The notes beneath the pieces were generated by a model. That model did not search any database, was not told the DNA's origin, and worked only from the letters and a program-made list of their open reading frames with translations. The translations under genes and the position numbers were made by a program. A stretch of 64,000 nucleotides of DNA, taken from assembly GCA_964030785.1 (NCBI GenBank), contig OZ034967.1, positions 72,934,113-72,998,112 on the forward strand, read 5' to 3'. Below are positions 12,689 to 24,822 of the stretch, piece by piece; within the stretch, counting starts at the first letter, position 1, and every line of letters starts with the position of its first letter. Source of the stretch: Siderastrea siderea. Taxonomy: Eukaryota > Cnidaria > Anthozoa > Scleractinia > Rhizangiidae.

Positions 12689-12826
12689 CGAGAAAACTTT
12701 CACCCCTGTGGAGCCATTGCAGTGCACTTGATATTTCTCCGGTGGATTGTACCAAAGAATATCCGGACCAAGCTTCTCCGAGCTAAAATCTAAAGACAAA
12801 CAAAGCTGCTCCCCCACGGCCGCCAT
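12689..12826 (-). pseudogene. DUF1349 gene exon 1 (start codon to first donor)
   Basis: ATG at 12826-12824 in good context opens 46 codons that end exactly at TCG followed by GTAAGTG. The frame is intact and ends phase 0. The conserved word WYNPPEKY is the usual opening of the DUF1349 beta-sandwich. Sequence upstream (12830-13080) is likely the promoter or 5' UTR, but I see no TATA box that I would defend. Confidence 0.75.
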
Positions 12827-13591
12827 AATCAGCGGCGTTTGTCATCGCAGGCTCAGTCCGAAAATGATGCGGTTGATGTCCGGTTGATGCGGTTGGGTCG
12901 GTTGGGTTACTACTTACCAGCTGCTACCCGGGACCCCGCGGTATTTGGAAGGAGTGCAGTAGGTACTAGAGTACTTGATTGCGAGTGTAGGATGGGTGCT
13001 GCCATCGCTCACGGCCCGTGGTTTATTTCAGCACTTCCCGAATTTGTGACGAGTCAAGCTTGAAAATCTGACCTCATTAAAGATACTTAAGGGCCTTTAA
13101 GATATGCTACTCTAGACCAAACTAGTCTCTTTTCGATAAGGCTGGCCAAAACAGCAAAAATCTAACCCCAACTTTAGACTAGAAAGCAAATTATACCCCC
13201 TTCCTAGCATGGTTAAAATATATTGAGACTGTGGACAGTGTGCCGGCGATCAGGCCTTCCTTCTCCTTGTTCAACAGCTCCTCACTGGCACCGTGATGAG
13301 TGGCCCCGGCTTGCTCTCACGCTTCATTCAAACGGCAAATGAGAGAGGTTTTAGAATCTAGATGATGAAGAAAAGCTTACACCTATAGAAGTCTTCCACT
13401 CGCGTTTGAACTGTACATGTTGAGTGAGCTTAGGGATAGTTCAAAAGCGTCACGTGGTGCATGGTGTCAGCCAAAGAACGCGTTCCCACCGCAGACAGCA
13501 GACAGCAGAGGACCGCAGAAAAGGGACTTCTGTGTACCATAAGTTCCTTTCTCAAAACTATAAACTCCTTTCTCGAAACGGTCCACCTTGA

Positions 13592-13757
13592 CTAAATGTT
13601 ATAATCCTCGAATGCCAAGTTCTCCAGTGCTCCTTCAAAATCACGGTCGATGAACCTGTTGTGCTCTCTCTGGGATCCTAATATATCTGGTGTTGATTCC
13701 TGGTGCGGGCATTTTGTCTCCGGCTGTGGTGCACGCAACCAAAAATAAAAAAACACA
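13592..13757 (-). CDS. Possible terminal exon of an upstream minus-strand gene
   Basis: A strong acceptor (cctcttgctttcag) on the minus strand is followed by a 55-codon open frame ending at TAG 13594-13592. It has an aromatic start (VFFYFWLRAP) and an acidic C-terminus (ALENLAFEDYNI). I recognise no family. It lies upstream of the DUF1349 locus on the same strand, where the 3' end of another gene could be. It may equally be chance. Confidence 0.25.
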
Positions 13758-15160
13758 CTGAAAGCAAGAGGCACACACAACACAACCCGTGGCTATTAAC
13801 CCCGAGTGGGGCGAGCACCTTACGCATGCGCAAAGCCATATCACCCAGTCGGTGGAAGCCATGGACAGCTGTTTTGTCATTCAGTAGGACTCTTCAGATC
13901 TTGGAGAGAGGCGAACTCTGCTCGCCAGTGGGGGGGAGGGGGTATTACTGTCAAAAGCAGCACTTTGGAAACTGCAGGAAAGGAGGACGCAGTGGAGTGC
14001 TGAAGGCCTGGCCGTGGTGATGGTGAGGTCTAGCTGCACGGTGCCAATGTTGAGATTTTTGGTGTCGCCAAGAGACCTTTCTGTCGATCCCTGGACTTAA
14101 AGTAGGTATTGGTCACGCATAGTCCGTGAGAGCACCCAATTTCAGTAAACTCTGCTCATTGTAATTTATCTTCTCTGTACCGTGAAGGGCTCAAGGAGGT
14201 TGGTAAAGCATTGTTTTCTGTGCCCACTCTAGCACTAAATCAACTTTCAACAAGCAGTCACCAAGCAGATAGTGTCGAATATGGTGCCCTTCAGAACTAC
14301 AGTAGGTAGTCTAGATATGATCACATCTAGTCCAGTATAAACTTCATCTTTGGCTTCAAGGGCTGAGAAGCATCCAACGCAGACGTTTTTCTTTTTTCGT
14401 TTGTCACACACCGTTCCCGAACAAACTTCTGCTAAAACGAACAGCTTATTCCTGGGTAATGTTTATTCCCTGATTCCTTTCCTTTGAGCCTTTTGTTTGT
14501 TTTGTTTATGTGTCCCAGAAAATCGTCGGAAATGTTAAATAACATAAGGGAAAAGCCACGGGAACGAGGTTGGAAAACGACTGTTTTCTGTAGGTTTGCT
14601 TTAAGCCCTACTGTGAGAATACACGGAAACAGCTGAAAGCGCCGTGGAAATAGATTTTTAAGTTAAAGTGTTTTCGTCAAGCGACCCGTTCGTCTGTGCT
14701 AAGTGCTACAAGCGGTTACTTCGATTTCAAATGATCCAAACAAACCTTCGTTCAGTTCAAGAGGAGCTCAGAACGAGGACTATATGTACAAGAAAGAGTT
14801 AAGTAATTTATCATTTATAGAACTAAACTAAACGACTACTCCGAGATTCGCCTATTGATACCACTTGAACTCCTTTAGGGAAACTGATAGCGAAAAGTAT
14901 GCATTGTTTCATTATTAAAAAAATTATTTCTGTTCTAACGAATTCGACGATTTTTACGAAAGTGCGCTTCGGAAGAAAACTGGAAAATTCACAAAACAAC
15001 GTCTCTAAATCTTCGAATCTTCGACTCTTCGACTCTTCTTCTTGAAAACAAACACTAGTTCTATCGACGCTTGAATACTAATCAAGTTCTACCAACGCGC
15101 GAAAAACATACTAATTACGTTCATTGTTAGGCCGTTCCCGTGGGACGAAACTACTAAAAT
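13758..15160. other. No gene recognised; part is probably BEL/Pao LTR
   Basis: A short tandem tract, (tcttcgac)n-like, lies at 15008-15040. The part nearest the retrotransposon remnant is probably its 3' LTR (see 15166-15190). I cannot fix the LTR's outer boundary; TGTCACACACCG at about 14402 is one possible end. Confidence 0.4.
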
Positions 15161-15165
15161 AATTG

Positions 15166-15190
15166 TTCGCCGGAACATTCTCCCCCTCGA
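15166..15190 (-). other. Polypurine tract and start of 3' LTR of BEL/Pao element
   Basis: On the minus strand, downstream of the integrase C-terminus, the sequence reads CGAGGGGGAGAA and then TGTTCCGGCGAAC. A purine run immediately before TG is the arrangement expected at the 3' LTR boundary, which puts the LTR start at 15177 on this strand. Confidence 0.55.
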
Positions 15191-15222
15191 ATAGGAATGC
15201 TAGTTCTGTTCCTTTAAGTTCT

Positions 15223-15973
15223 TTAGAATTCCATCGGGCACAACTTTGTTATGGGTCTCAGGTATCCCTTTCCTGCAGACTTGACGCGTACAACCCTAAC
15301 ATGTCCATCAGGGCCTTTGAATGCTTCCTGAATGCGCCCTAAAGGCCATTTGCCCCTTGGGTTACTTGGGCCGACGAGAAGTACTACATCCCCGGGAACG
15401 ACATTACGTTTCTGATCAACCCATTTGTTGCGGGTGTTCAGTGTTGACAGAAATTCTTTCATCCATCTTCTCCAACATTTGGAAATGAGACCTTGAACGA
15501 AACGCCATCGATTTCGTGGGTTGAATGCGATATCGTCTACGACTCGTGGTGCGAGTTGTCCTCCCATTTGACCATGAAGGAAGTGGTTAGGAGTTAAAAC
15601 ATGTTCGTCGTTTGGATCACTGCTGCAGTAGGTCAGTGGACGGGCATTTAAAATTCCTTCTACTTCGACAACCACCGTCAGCAACTCTTCATCTGTAGTC
15701 TTGGACTCTCCCTGGGATAGAACGTAGAGCTTTCTTTGCGGACTTGATTAGAGATTCGAACAGCCCTCCATGATGGGATCCGCCCGGAGGGTTAAAAGGC
15801 CACTGAATTCGGTCACTGGTAGCATTCTCTTTGATCTGTGGTTGATCCAAAGCTAAGACCAGGTCGCGTAGCTCTCTACCAGCTGAAGTGAAATTTGTAC
15901 CGTTATCACTGATCACCACTTCCGGCTTACCACGGCTCGCTACCATCCTGGAAAACCAGGATGTCATACACAC
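15223..15973 (-). pseudogene. BEL/Pao LTR retrotransposon integrase remnant
   Basis: Two adjacent minus-strand frames encode one protein. 15973-15689 carries the integrase core (ISDNGTNF with its catalytic Asp, then NPPGGSHHGGLFE with the catalytic Glu). 15684-15223 carries the region after the core (GILNARPLTY, LTPNHFLHG) and the DUF5641-like C-terminus (PGDVVLLVGPSNPRGKWPLG). These are BEL/Pao hallmarks. A one-base frame change around 15685 separates the two parts. The protein is cut off at its N-terminus near 15973, where unrelated tandem-repeat DNA starts, so gag, protease and reverse transcriptase are absent. Confidence 0.9.
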
Positions 15974-15984
15974 CGGTGTACCTG

Positions 15985-16740
15985 ACGGTATGTTGAGTAT
16001 ATAAACACGACATATGATACATGTAATCAGTTTTCTCGCGAGACGGGAAAAAACCCTTATTGATTAGTCTATAGTAGTTCTCTCTCCAGTCACTCACTTT
16101 GTTCAGATCTGTTGTTCGATTTTAGCGTCATTTCTTACAAGAAATCCTTTATATCTGAACGATGATATAACTGCTGCATATTTTCCTCGGTAGGCTTCTG
16201 TGACAGTGATGTAACTGGTTCTCGTGATCAGGTAGGTTTATAATTCGGTGTATTTGACAGTATGACACGTATATGAGTGTTTTCTCGGAAACGGGAAAAA
16301 AGCCCTAATTCATTATTCCAAAACACTTCCTTTCTCCAGTGCACTCCCTTCATTCAGATCTGTTGTTTGAATGTTAGCGTCATGTCTTACAAGAAATTCT
16401 TTATATCTGAACGATGATATAACTGCTGTATATTTTCCTCGGTAGGCTTCTGTGACAGTGATGTAACTTGTTCTCGTGATCAGGTAGGTTTATAATTCGG
16501 TGTATTTGACAGTATGACACGGTATATGATACATGTAATCAGTTTTCTCGGAAAACGGGAAAAAGCCCTCATTGATTGTGTATTTCCGAAAGGACTTCCT
16601 TTCTCTAGCGCATTCACTTTGTTCGGAACTGTTGTTTGAATGCTATTAGCGTCATTTCTTATAAGGAACCTTTATATCTGAACGATGATATGACTGCTGT
16701 ATACTTTCCTCGGTAGGCTTCTGTGACAGACGAGTCAGAC
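15985..16740. repeat. Tandem repeat, three units of about 250-270 bp
   Basis: The marker tttatatctgaacgatgata starts at 16148, 16400 and 16671. It is embedded in longer conserved unit sequence, including gtcatttcttacaag, cctcggtaggcttctgtgac and ttctcggaaaacgggaaaa. Diverged single copies of the same unit occur at about 20178 and 22658. I see no protein or known RNA fold in the unit. Confidence 0.85.
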
Positions 16741-17735
16741 GAACTAACTGGGATTTTTCAGGAAGGTATTTGCTGTGTTTGTTTTGTTCTGTTTTGGCTA
16801 AAAAGATGATTATATAACGAAGACGTAACGTCGGTAACCAGATGTTAGATCAGTATTAGAATTTGAAATGCCCCTTTTTTCTTTGGTTTGCAGATTTGCT
16901 TGATTGTTTGTTCATTTGTCGTCAATGTTTCCCCCTGGTCATGTTTTTTGGCAGCGACAATTGTGTTCGTTATAGGGGGAGCTCGTTAAAAACCTCGTGC
17001 TAACGAAATTTGTCGGAAAACGACCAAAATCTTCATCGTCTCGAGGGTTGGTTACTAAATTAGACAGTGTCGTGCTGTAACCCTCAGCAGTTCGGTTTTA
17101 TTGTGAAATCGCCATCCGGATTTGAGCTATTAAATAAACAAATTATGTGATCTGGGGTCTGCATCTGAGTTGAACTCTTTTGCATTCATGAACATCAGTC
17201 GCCATAGGACATTTAATGGTTCGGGCTTGTCAAAACACTTTGCGGGCAGCCTCCCTCGCGTGGTTCTTGTCTTTTATCACTTGCGTCAAGTTTCCTCTCA
17301 GTTTCAGTTTGCGGTCTCGCTTTGCTGTTTTTCCCTCCCTTCTCTCACCAGGTTTTATTTTTTGTGCCTTGTGGCTTTCAATACTGTAAATATTTTGCTT
17401 GCCCAGCTTATGCGTAATTATTGTGTTTACCTAATTTATTCGTTATCTCGGGGTGAATTCTTAGTTTCGGTTTCTCGATTGTGTCCGTTATAAGGGGGAT
17501 TTTGTTGTAGTGGGGTTCGTTGTATACGAGCTCTGTTTCATCCATTTTACCGTAACTTTGGTCGGGCTGAAGAACCTCGTTCTTTATATACTGGGGACTT
17601 TGTTACCGTTGTTATGTTCCATTGTATATTAATAAAGGGCTGATTTAAATGACAGAAACACTTAACTTGTTTACAATTGGCATATTTTAAAATCCTGATA
17701 AATACCGAGAAAATGGAGAAAATTTTTATTATGTA
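16741..17735. other. No gene recognised; DNA-transposon-like end motifs
   Basis: Motifs resembling pogo/Tigger ends, with cgttata followed by a G tract, occur near 16970 and 17485. I could not pair them into one element with confidence. Confidence 0.35.
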
Positions 17736-17736
17736 T

Positions 17737-17775
<39 letters not shown>

Positions 17776-17777
17776 TT
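17736..17777. repeat. (TTTA)n microsatellite
   Basis: About ten uninterrupted copies of tttat. It could be a retrotransposon tail, but no element body is recognisable beside it. Confidence 0.9.
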
Positions 17778-18684
17778 GAAACGATTAGGCTGGCCGAGCG
17801 ATGGGAAACAAAAGATTTTATGGGGATGGCCTTATCACAGTGTCAGCAATCAGAAAACGTTATTATTCAGAATACTCAGGACTGATTGTCACTGCACAGA
17901 TACTAGATATGTCCGTTGTCCGTGAACAAAAAAACAATTCAAAGCAATCCTTTAAACCATGAAGAATTGAGTGCAGTGCATCGTCTCTCAGTCTGTTATC
18001 TGGCGTCTATACTGGATTGTAAATTGTAAACTGTTCTGCGAAAAAGAAAAGTCTGCACACTTTCGGTTTCATTTCAGTGAACACATTTCAGTGAACGCGA
18101 TCAGAGCCGGTCCGGCTTTTGTGGGGCAGCCAATGAAACTCGTAATGAACTGAGCATACTAATGACTAAGTAGAACCTATTAATGAATGCAAAATTCTCT
18201 GTAAACATTTGTGATTAAATCGATAAAAGCAGCAATGAAGATGGCGATGTCGAGCCAATTATGTTCTACACAGGTCATTTGTTTGTCTTTTAATAAGAAA
18301 TACAAACTTACCTTATATTACCTTGAATTAGCAATAACCCAATCGAAAGAAAAACTATTACTTCAATTAAAATCATTCTGACGTTCATCCTTTTGCAACA
18401 CGCATTAGACTAAAGACAAATGCTTAAACTAAGAACGGCTCAGACTTAACTAATAGTGGTTCAAACTGAACGAGAGACTTGTTTCTCCATGCTAAACTAC
18501 AAGTGTTGTACTTGAACTCGACTTTTGCGTCTCTTTTGCATCGTTGGCATTGAGCTTCTTGGCTTCGTCTGAGGGCTTCCGTCTGGTCCATCTTCCGAGA
18601 AGTGGGAAATATCAGTCGCGCTTTCAAGAGCTAGCAAATCGTGGGTTGTAACAACTGCCTCAAGTTCATAGATTTCTGTGTAAT

Positions 18685-19125
18685 GGTCCCCCTGGGGGGG
18701 GGGGGGGGCACTCAACAAAGTTTTATACTGGGAGGCTCCGCCCCAATGTCCAACCCCTTACCCTTTTATATACCATTTTTGACTGAAAAGGTACCCCTTT
18801 CATATACCTTTCACTGAAAAATGGTACTCCTTTCACATACCTACTTAAGAACACTGCATCCCTTTTCTAAACCCTTGGAATGCAGTTAGTGAACGATATT
18901 ACGGGAGAACAGTATTACCGAAAGAGATGTTACCAAAAAACAATATTATTATCTACTCGAAAATTAACGGCCCCTTTAGATACCTAAACGACAGATTTCC
19001 CTACCCTTTCATATACTTCAGCTCGTGAAATCCGTACCCTTTTATATACCTGAAGCCTGAAAAAGGTACCCCTTTCAGGCGAAACCTCCCCGTATAAGCC
19101 GTTATGGGGAATACCCCCCCCCCCC
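18685..19125. repeat. Foldback element with poly-G/poly-C ends
   Basis: The left end (poly-G, then cactcaacaaagttttatac and tgggaggc) is mirrored at the right end (gcgaaacctccccgtataag, then poly-C at about 19113). Internally the phrase acccctttcatatacc recurs about five times. No transposase frame is present. Confidence 0.75.
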
Positions 19126-19339
19126 GTAATGGTTCATGCCTTATACGCACTAGCTGTGAACAACCGTGACGTAACGCAAAGCCACGTGTTAAAGTAGGAC
19201 CACAAAAGTCGTACACGAAATAGCAACGTGATTCGAAACTGTGAACTGCAAAACTGAAATATGAAAATACAATCTGCAGAGAAAACGAAACTCTTCGTGG
19301 GTATGACCATATTCTAAGACGGTTACATGAAAGCTTGTG

Positions 19340-20700
19340 TCACACTTGTGCGCGTTTCGCTATAATTATGTCTGGGAGCGAGAAGGCGAGAAGGGTGTGT
19401 TACTTGAAGTTAGTTTCCCTACTTCGCCTTTGTTAGACCGAAACCGATATTCATATCTGCTGCCCCATCTCAGACTAAGGGTTACATTTTAACCCCTATC
19501 TCATAGTGACCAGAATACAGTAGTCATAACGAGACAAGTCAGATACAAAGTATCCGATACCAGTTATTTGGAACCTCTCCCCTTCATTCCCCTCTCCCTG
19601 CCCCGCTGTCAATAACAGTATGATACAGCATACCGTATATAAATATAATAATCAGTTTTCTAGGAAAAAGAGAAAAAAATCCTAATTAATTACTCAAATG
19701 CACTTTCGCCAGCGCACTCAATATACGCGCCGTAATTGTAACGATATTGCATGACAACAGTCGACATTTATCGATGTATCAACTTTGCATTGTCTTATAG
19801 CTACTTTGTAATGATAGCATTCTTGAACTTTCCGTTTCGCCTTAGCCATTTATAGGTCTGGCAATTTTGAGACGTTTATAGAATATTCCTCATTTGGAAA
19901 CTAGCTAATGACGTAATGTAACGTTCCGATCATATATATTAAGAGTGCAGGGACTGCGAGAAGTCAGTCTGTGAGTTTTGTTAATCGGTAGATGCTGTAA
20001 CAGGGACCACTTTAAAGACGTGGATTAAACGAGTGAGTTGCTTTACTTTGCTGTCTTCTCTCTGTGATACTTTGCTTTATGCTGTTGATCTGCTGTCTTG
20101 TTGATGGATCAGAGTATCCTGTTTGTGTAACTGTTGTATCCACTTTTGTGTCAGTTCCTAAAAGCAAGTCTTCCATGTTTATATCTGAACGATGATATGA
20201 CGCTGTGCAATATTTTCCATGGTAGGCCTCCGTGATGTAACTGTGTTTTCAGGTAGGTACTTAGTATATTTGTTTTGTCCCGTTCTGGCGAATTAAAATA
20301 GATGATTGCATGAGGAAAAGGTAACTAAATATGAAGCAATGGAATCAGTCAGCGCTTGTTATATTCACTATGCTCCTATGGTGCAAGTCGTTTGGATATC
20401 ACAGTGCAGCTGACAGTGTTCAAGGGTGGAAGGTATAACTAGGAAACAGTAAAGAGCCACTAGGGAATGTTTAATTAGGCAGAATATTCAGCATTAGGAT
20501 TGTCGCAGATGTAAATATTGGCCAATTCACAGCAATCCTTCTAAAAACCACGAAGACGAAGAATTGAGTGTAGTACATTCTCCCTCAGTCTGCTATCTGG
20601 CGTCTATACTGGATTGTTAATTGTTGTTCGAAAGAGAAAGGTCGCACGGTTTCGGTTTTACTGGTTTAATTAAATTATTTCAATGAACTCGTAAGTTGGT
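19340..20700. repeat. Segmental repeat, copy B
   Basis: Markers shared in the same order with 22220-23170 include gaagttagtttccctacttc, ttcgcctttgttagaccg, tttatatctgaacgatgata and aggtcgcacggtttcggttt. Spacing between matching points is roughly 2.5-2.9 kb. Parts also match 16000-18100. A TATA-like tatatattaag lies at about 19935 in this copy. No coding exon is recognised. Confidence 0.75.
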
Positions 20701-20879
20701 GAGAATACATTATCAAGAAATGCAGTTGCACTCGGTCTGCGGCTGGTTTTCTCTTATGAGTCTGAGATGAACTTTTTTTGTGAAATTGACTCGGTATTTA
20801 ACATTTCTGATTTGTAATTTCATAATGTACTATAATACAATGTCGTCATTAGATACTTCAACAACGCTTTTCCTTGCCC

Positions 20880-21430
20880 TTAACTATACACCTTCGCCGT
20901 GGCTACATCACCCTAATGCACAAAACAGTGGCTCACCTTAAAGAGTAACACCCGTTGTTCAACGGATTGATTTTTGTTCTAAGACCACGTGGCACGCCCA
21001 AAATTCTCTAACTTTAGGCACACTCGGAAGAAATAACTGCGTAAAAAATAGTAGACGGAGAGAAATTTTTGTTTCTTTCAGTACTTTGGAGGTAACGAAA
21101 TAGCAGATATTATTTTTATTTGTATTATTATTAGCATTAGGTTTTGTTTTTCATATTAACGCTGCTTTCAGACACAAAAGAGTTTTCTGCAATTGTCATT
21201 ATAGAACACTGAGTGAAGAAATGTAAAAGAATTCGAAAGTAGGATAGGGTGCATGGTAACTTTGCTACAGTTATTTTATTACACGCAGGTGCTTCCTTTA
21301 CCTTTTCTTTCTGTGGCGTAGCTTTCGCGAGTTTCATTTTCGAACGAGATAACAAAACAGCCTCAAATGATCTGATAGCAAAGCAGAGGTGAAAGAAAGG
21401 CAGTAATTGCTTTGAAGCGATTACTGGGGC
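20880..21430. repeat. Repeat paralogous to the region upstream of the TPR-CHAT gene
   Basis: Collinear similarity to about 32660-33720 can be followed: gttctaagaccacgtg versus gttctaagcccatgtg, agagttttctgca in both, ggtagggtacatggtaac versus ggatagggtgcatggtaac, and ctttctttctgtg in both. The second copy ends about 150 bp before the TPR-CHAT start codon, so this may be a displaced copy of that 5' flank. Confidence 0.7.
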
Positions 21431-22219
21431 AGGAATAAGTGTTAAATTTTGTGTTGATTTCTGATTCCTTTTCCTTTTTTACGGCTCCTGTGGAGACTTT
21501 TTTAGGCCTAAGTTCGTCATGGGATACATGAGACTTAATTGACTGAGTTGTCAGTTGAACTTATTCACCATTAAAACATCGACAATTTTGTGATGTTTAT
21601 ATTAAGCCAAAGGACAACAACGTCTTACATAGAATCCCAAAATTCCATCCCCAAATCGTTAAAGTGACTTGTTGTCAGTACGCACACTCGAAAAATTGAA
21701 GTTAGCGAAAAATTCATCTAATAAGATATGCGTACCAATTAAAGGGAAAGGTTCACGGTTGAGCGCATGCTCATGAATCTAAATGCTGTTTTTTCGCCTG
21801 TGCACGCTGTAGCGAGTACGCAAGCAATATTATTTCACAACATTGTTAAAGAACCAATCAGAGGCGAGTAGATTGCTCTGGTGTGAAATTTTCTTACCAA
21901 AGTTTCGCGTTTAACGATTTCTCAGCTATCTGCACGCGCCCCTGGCAGCCATTTGACTAAAGCGCGTGCAAATAATGGTAAATTCATCAACCATGGAATA
22001 AAACCTTCAGGTCAACAATAAATTCAACGTTGGCAGTGTTGGTGCAATCCACTAATATTTCCTGCGAATTTAGTCCTCCGCCGTTCTACTTGGGCTTACT
22101 ATAGTGTGTGATCGCTGAGTTATATGTAAGTGGGATTATTAACCGCTAGAATTACCAATAAATCGGGAAAAAGTCATTTGATTAATGCACATGGGCCGAG
22201 CCGTGAACCTGTCCCCTTA

Positions 22220-23170
22220 AAAGTAGACACACGTGTGTGCACGTTTCGCTATAAATTTGACTGGGAGAGGGGAGGCAGGGGGTGGTACCTGAAGTTAGTT
22301 TCTCTGCTTCGCCTTTGATAGACCGAAAATGATGTTCTAATCCGCTGCCCTATCTCAGGCTAGGGAAGTGAAGAGAATACAATGATCATAACGAGACAAG
22401 TTAGCGTAGCGAACAGAAAGAAAGCATCTGATACCAGTTAATTGGAAAACTCTCCCCTCCCCTCCCCTCCCCTCCCCTCCCCTCCTACGCAATGATAGTA
22501 TGACACAGCATATGATATGCTCGGAAAACGGGAAAAACCCTAATTAATTCTTCAAGTGTACTTCCTTTTGCCAGCGCGCTCATTGCGGGCCGTACTGACT
22601 TTGTTAAGCTTTTTTTTTTGAATTTTTGTGTCATTTCCTAAAATCAAGTCTTCCACATTTATATCTGAACGATGATACGATACTGTACAATATTTACCAT
22701 GGTTTAGACAGTGATGTAACTAGGTTTTAAGGTAGGTATTCAGAGTATTTAGTGTTTTTTTTTTGTTCTGTATTGGCGAAATAAAATAAAATAGGTGATT
22801 GCATACGGACAAGGTAACTACATGTGAAGTAATGGAATCATCCACTGCTTGTTGTATTTCATTAATATGACTCTATGGTGCAAGTCATTTGACTATCACA
22901 GCGTACAAGGGTCGAAGTTATAACTAGAAAATAGTAAAGGGCCATTGCGGAATGTTTAATCAGTCAGAATATTCACTATTATCATTGTCGCAGATGCTAC
23001 ATATCGGCCATGAGAATGTGTAGAGAAAAAAGAAACAATTCCAAGCAAGCCATTTAACCATGAAGAATTATGTGTGGTATATTAATGCCTCAGTCTGTTA
23101 GAAAGAGGAAAGGTCGCACAGTTTCGGTTTCATTTGTGAACACGTCAGTTGGTAGGAATAATTTTTCAAG
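22220..23170. repeat. Segmental repeat, copy C
   Basis: This is the counterpart of 19340-20700, with many substitutions and small indels. It contains a (cccct)n tract near 22449-22486. No coding capacity is recognised. Confidence 0.75.
22449..22486. repeat. (CCCCT)n microsatellite
   Basis: Seven or so copies of cccct in direct tandem. Confidence 0.9.
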
Positions 23171-23458
23171 AAAATACAGGAAACTCGGTATGCAGCTGGT
23201 TTTTTCTTGCGATTCTGAGATAAAATTTATCGTTTAAGTGTCAAGTATTCAGAATAATTTCAAACTTACCGAGATTTACAGATAGAATCGATCGTATGAA
23301 ACCCCGTATGAAAATTTCATCATCCAGTCAGAATTGAGACTTTCTCACACGTGGGAAAACCGTTTCATTCAAACAGAAATCAGCTGTCAAAGTGAATCAG
23401 TACTTTTGCAACGCGTTCACGCTGTTGTTGGCGTCTCTTCAATCTTCATAACAACAAC

Positions 23459-23497
<39 letters not shown>
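23459..23497. repeat. (TAA)n microsatellite
   Basis: Thirteen uninterrupted taa units. The open frame across it is an artefact. Confidence 0.95.
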
Positions 23498-23498
<1 letters not shown>

Positions 23499-24541
23499 CA
23501 ATTCTTCATACAGATGGCCTATATCACGCATGGTGGTTTTCAATAGGGCACTGTAAAAATATAACAAGATAAAATTTAACTAAAATACTAAAATGCTGAT
23601 ATTGAAATATTAGAAAAGAATTAAGAAGGATTAAACACCTAAGTTCTACTTAAAAGCATTTCGAAATATTGCTGCGAATGGAATCCATTCACAGCAATTT
23701 GAAGAGTTTTCGACAATTTTACACCTGGTTTTCTCGCAAACTAGCTATAAACCACAGACAATGGCGGAGAGTTCGAGACGGTTTATCGCTTAAGATAAAC
23801 CCATTGAAGATTTCTTCCAGGAACAACAAAATAAACACACTTGTGCAAAAACCCTAAGCGATGTTTGCCTGCTTAGCGTCTTAGCGAATTCCTTAAACAG
23901 AAGGAAGAGACGAGAAAAGTGAAGAAATCAAATCAGATAAACTTGACAACTACCTGTGCGAATAGATTTCGAGTGTCAAATGAAAATACGGTGAGTTCAC
24001 GGAAGCCGCAGCAAAGTCTCAATCCCGTCAATGGCTACCAAAAGTGAAGATAAAACCTTGCCGTTCATGAAAAGTCCCATTATGCCCGGTACAGGTCTGT
24101 TTAGCGGTGCAGTGTTCCATGTTGGAGATCTTAGCGTTACAATCAATACCGTTCACTAGTCTCCACCTTCAGTCTCAACGGCAAGAAACAGCTTTAAACG
24201 AATTCAACGCTTTGGATTCTTCGGATGACGATGGCAGTCCTACACTGACAGTGCGGTTATGATACCTTTATAATTCTTTGATTATTCTACAATACAAAAA
24301 CAAACAACAGCTTTATAATAATATTTCATGCATTTGGTTTTTAAAAATATTTTTCCTCAGGCTTTGGTAGAAGCCGTCAAAGTGCCTTTATATTGTAATG
24401 AAAAAAAAAATTACTTGACAATTGTTGCCCTGAATGAAAAAACAAATAGATGTCATAAACACGTTGAAGGGAAAATCTCAGTAACTATGAAATATACAAA
24501 GTGCTTCGTACGGTATTTACGCACAATTTAATTTACTCACA
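23498..24541. other. No gene recognised
   Basis: Only short frames without domains are found. No transposon ends could be paired. Confidence 0.5.
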
Positions 24542-24822
24542 GCATGCACCTACAGGACTTCACAAGTTTCACACTTTGTCATCACGTGTTTTCTGATTAC
24601 TTGTACTTACTGGAAAGTACGCGCGTACGGTATTTACATACGCGTTGTTTTTGTATCAGAAATCTCACTCGTTCGCTGAGCTTACTCGTTCGATTTCTGA
24701 TACCTCAACAACTCGTATGTAAATACCGTACGCGTTTACTTTCCAGTAAGTACAAGTAATCAGAAAACAAGTGACGACAAAGTGTGAAACTTGCGACGTC
24801 CCGTACGTGCATGCTGTGGGTA
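24542..24822. repeat. 280-bp palindrome
   Basis: The arms 24542-24675 and about 24687-24822 are reverse complements with few mismatches (left end catgcacctacaggac, right end gtcccgtacgtgcatg). The centre near 24680 is very short, so a transcript would fold into one long hairpin. It is directly adjacent to the hammerhead-bearing repeat. Confidence 0.85.

Larger units (their letters stand above)
5509..12826 (-). pseudogene. DUF1349 (Ree1-like, concanavalin-fold) gene, apparently broken
   Basis: Minus-strand exons at 12826-12689, 9356-9300, 8791-8747, 8167-8036 and 5695-5509 form one DUF1349-like protein. Exon 1 begins MAAVGEQLCLSLDF and ends in the characteristic WYNPPEKY stretch. Later exons give LTALNQFDQ, AGIVIRVDGDHWIKT, GLEFVNG with SCVVTNKWSDW, LALRVHKI, SSDEWKF and SVVFDKLAIQPSDGTYHHSA, in the family order. 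All visible junctions are phase 0 with GT donors and AG acceptors. Two lesions break it: TAA at 8101-8099 follows SDW where the family usually has Ser, and the last exon needs a frame change around 5570-5590 to reach its C-terminus. The exon for the expected DFW motif is not convincingly present; 11560-11500 has a decayed look-alike (ADFWKN). Introns hold a SINE, a foldback element and a palindrome. Family proteins are carbohydrate-binding-fold proteins of poorly known role. An assembly error is an alternative to pseudogenisation. Confidence 0.75.
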
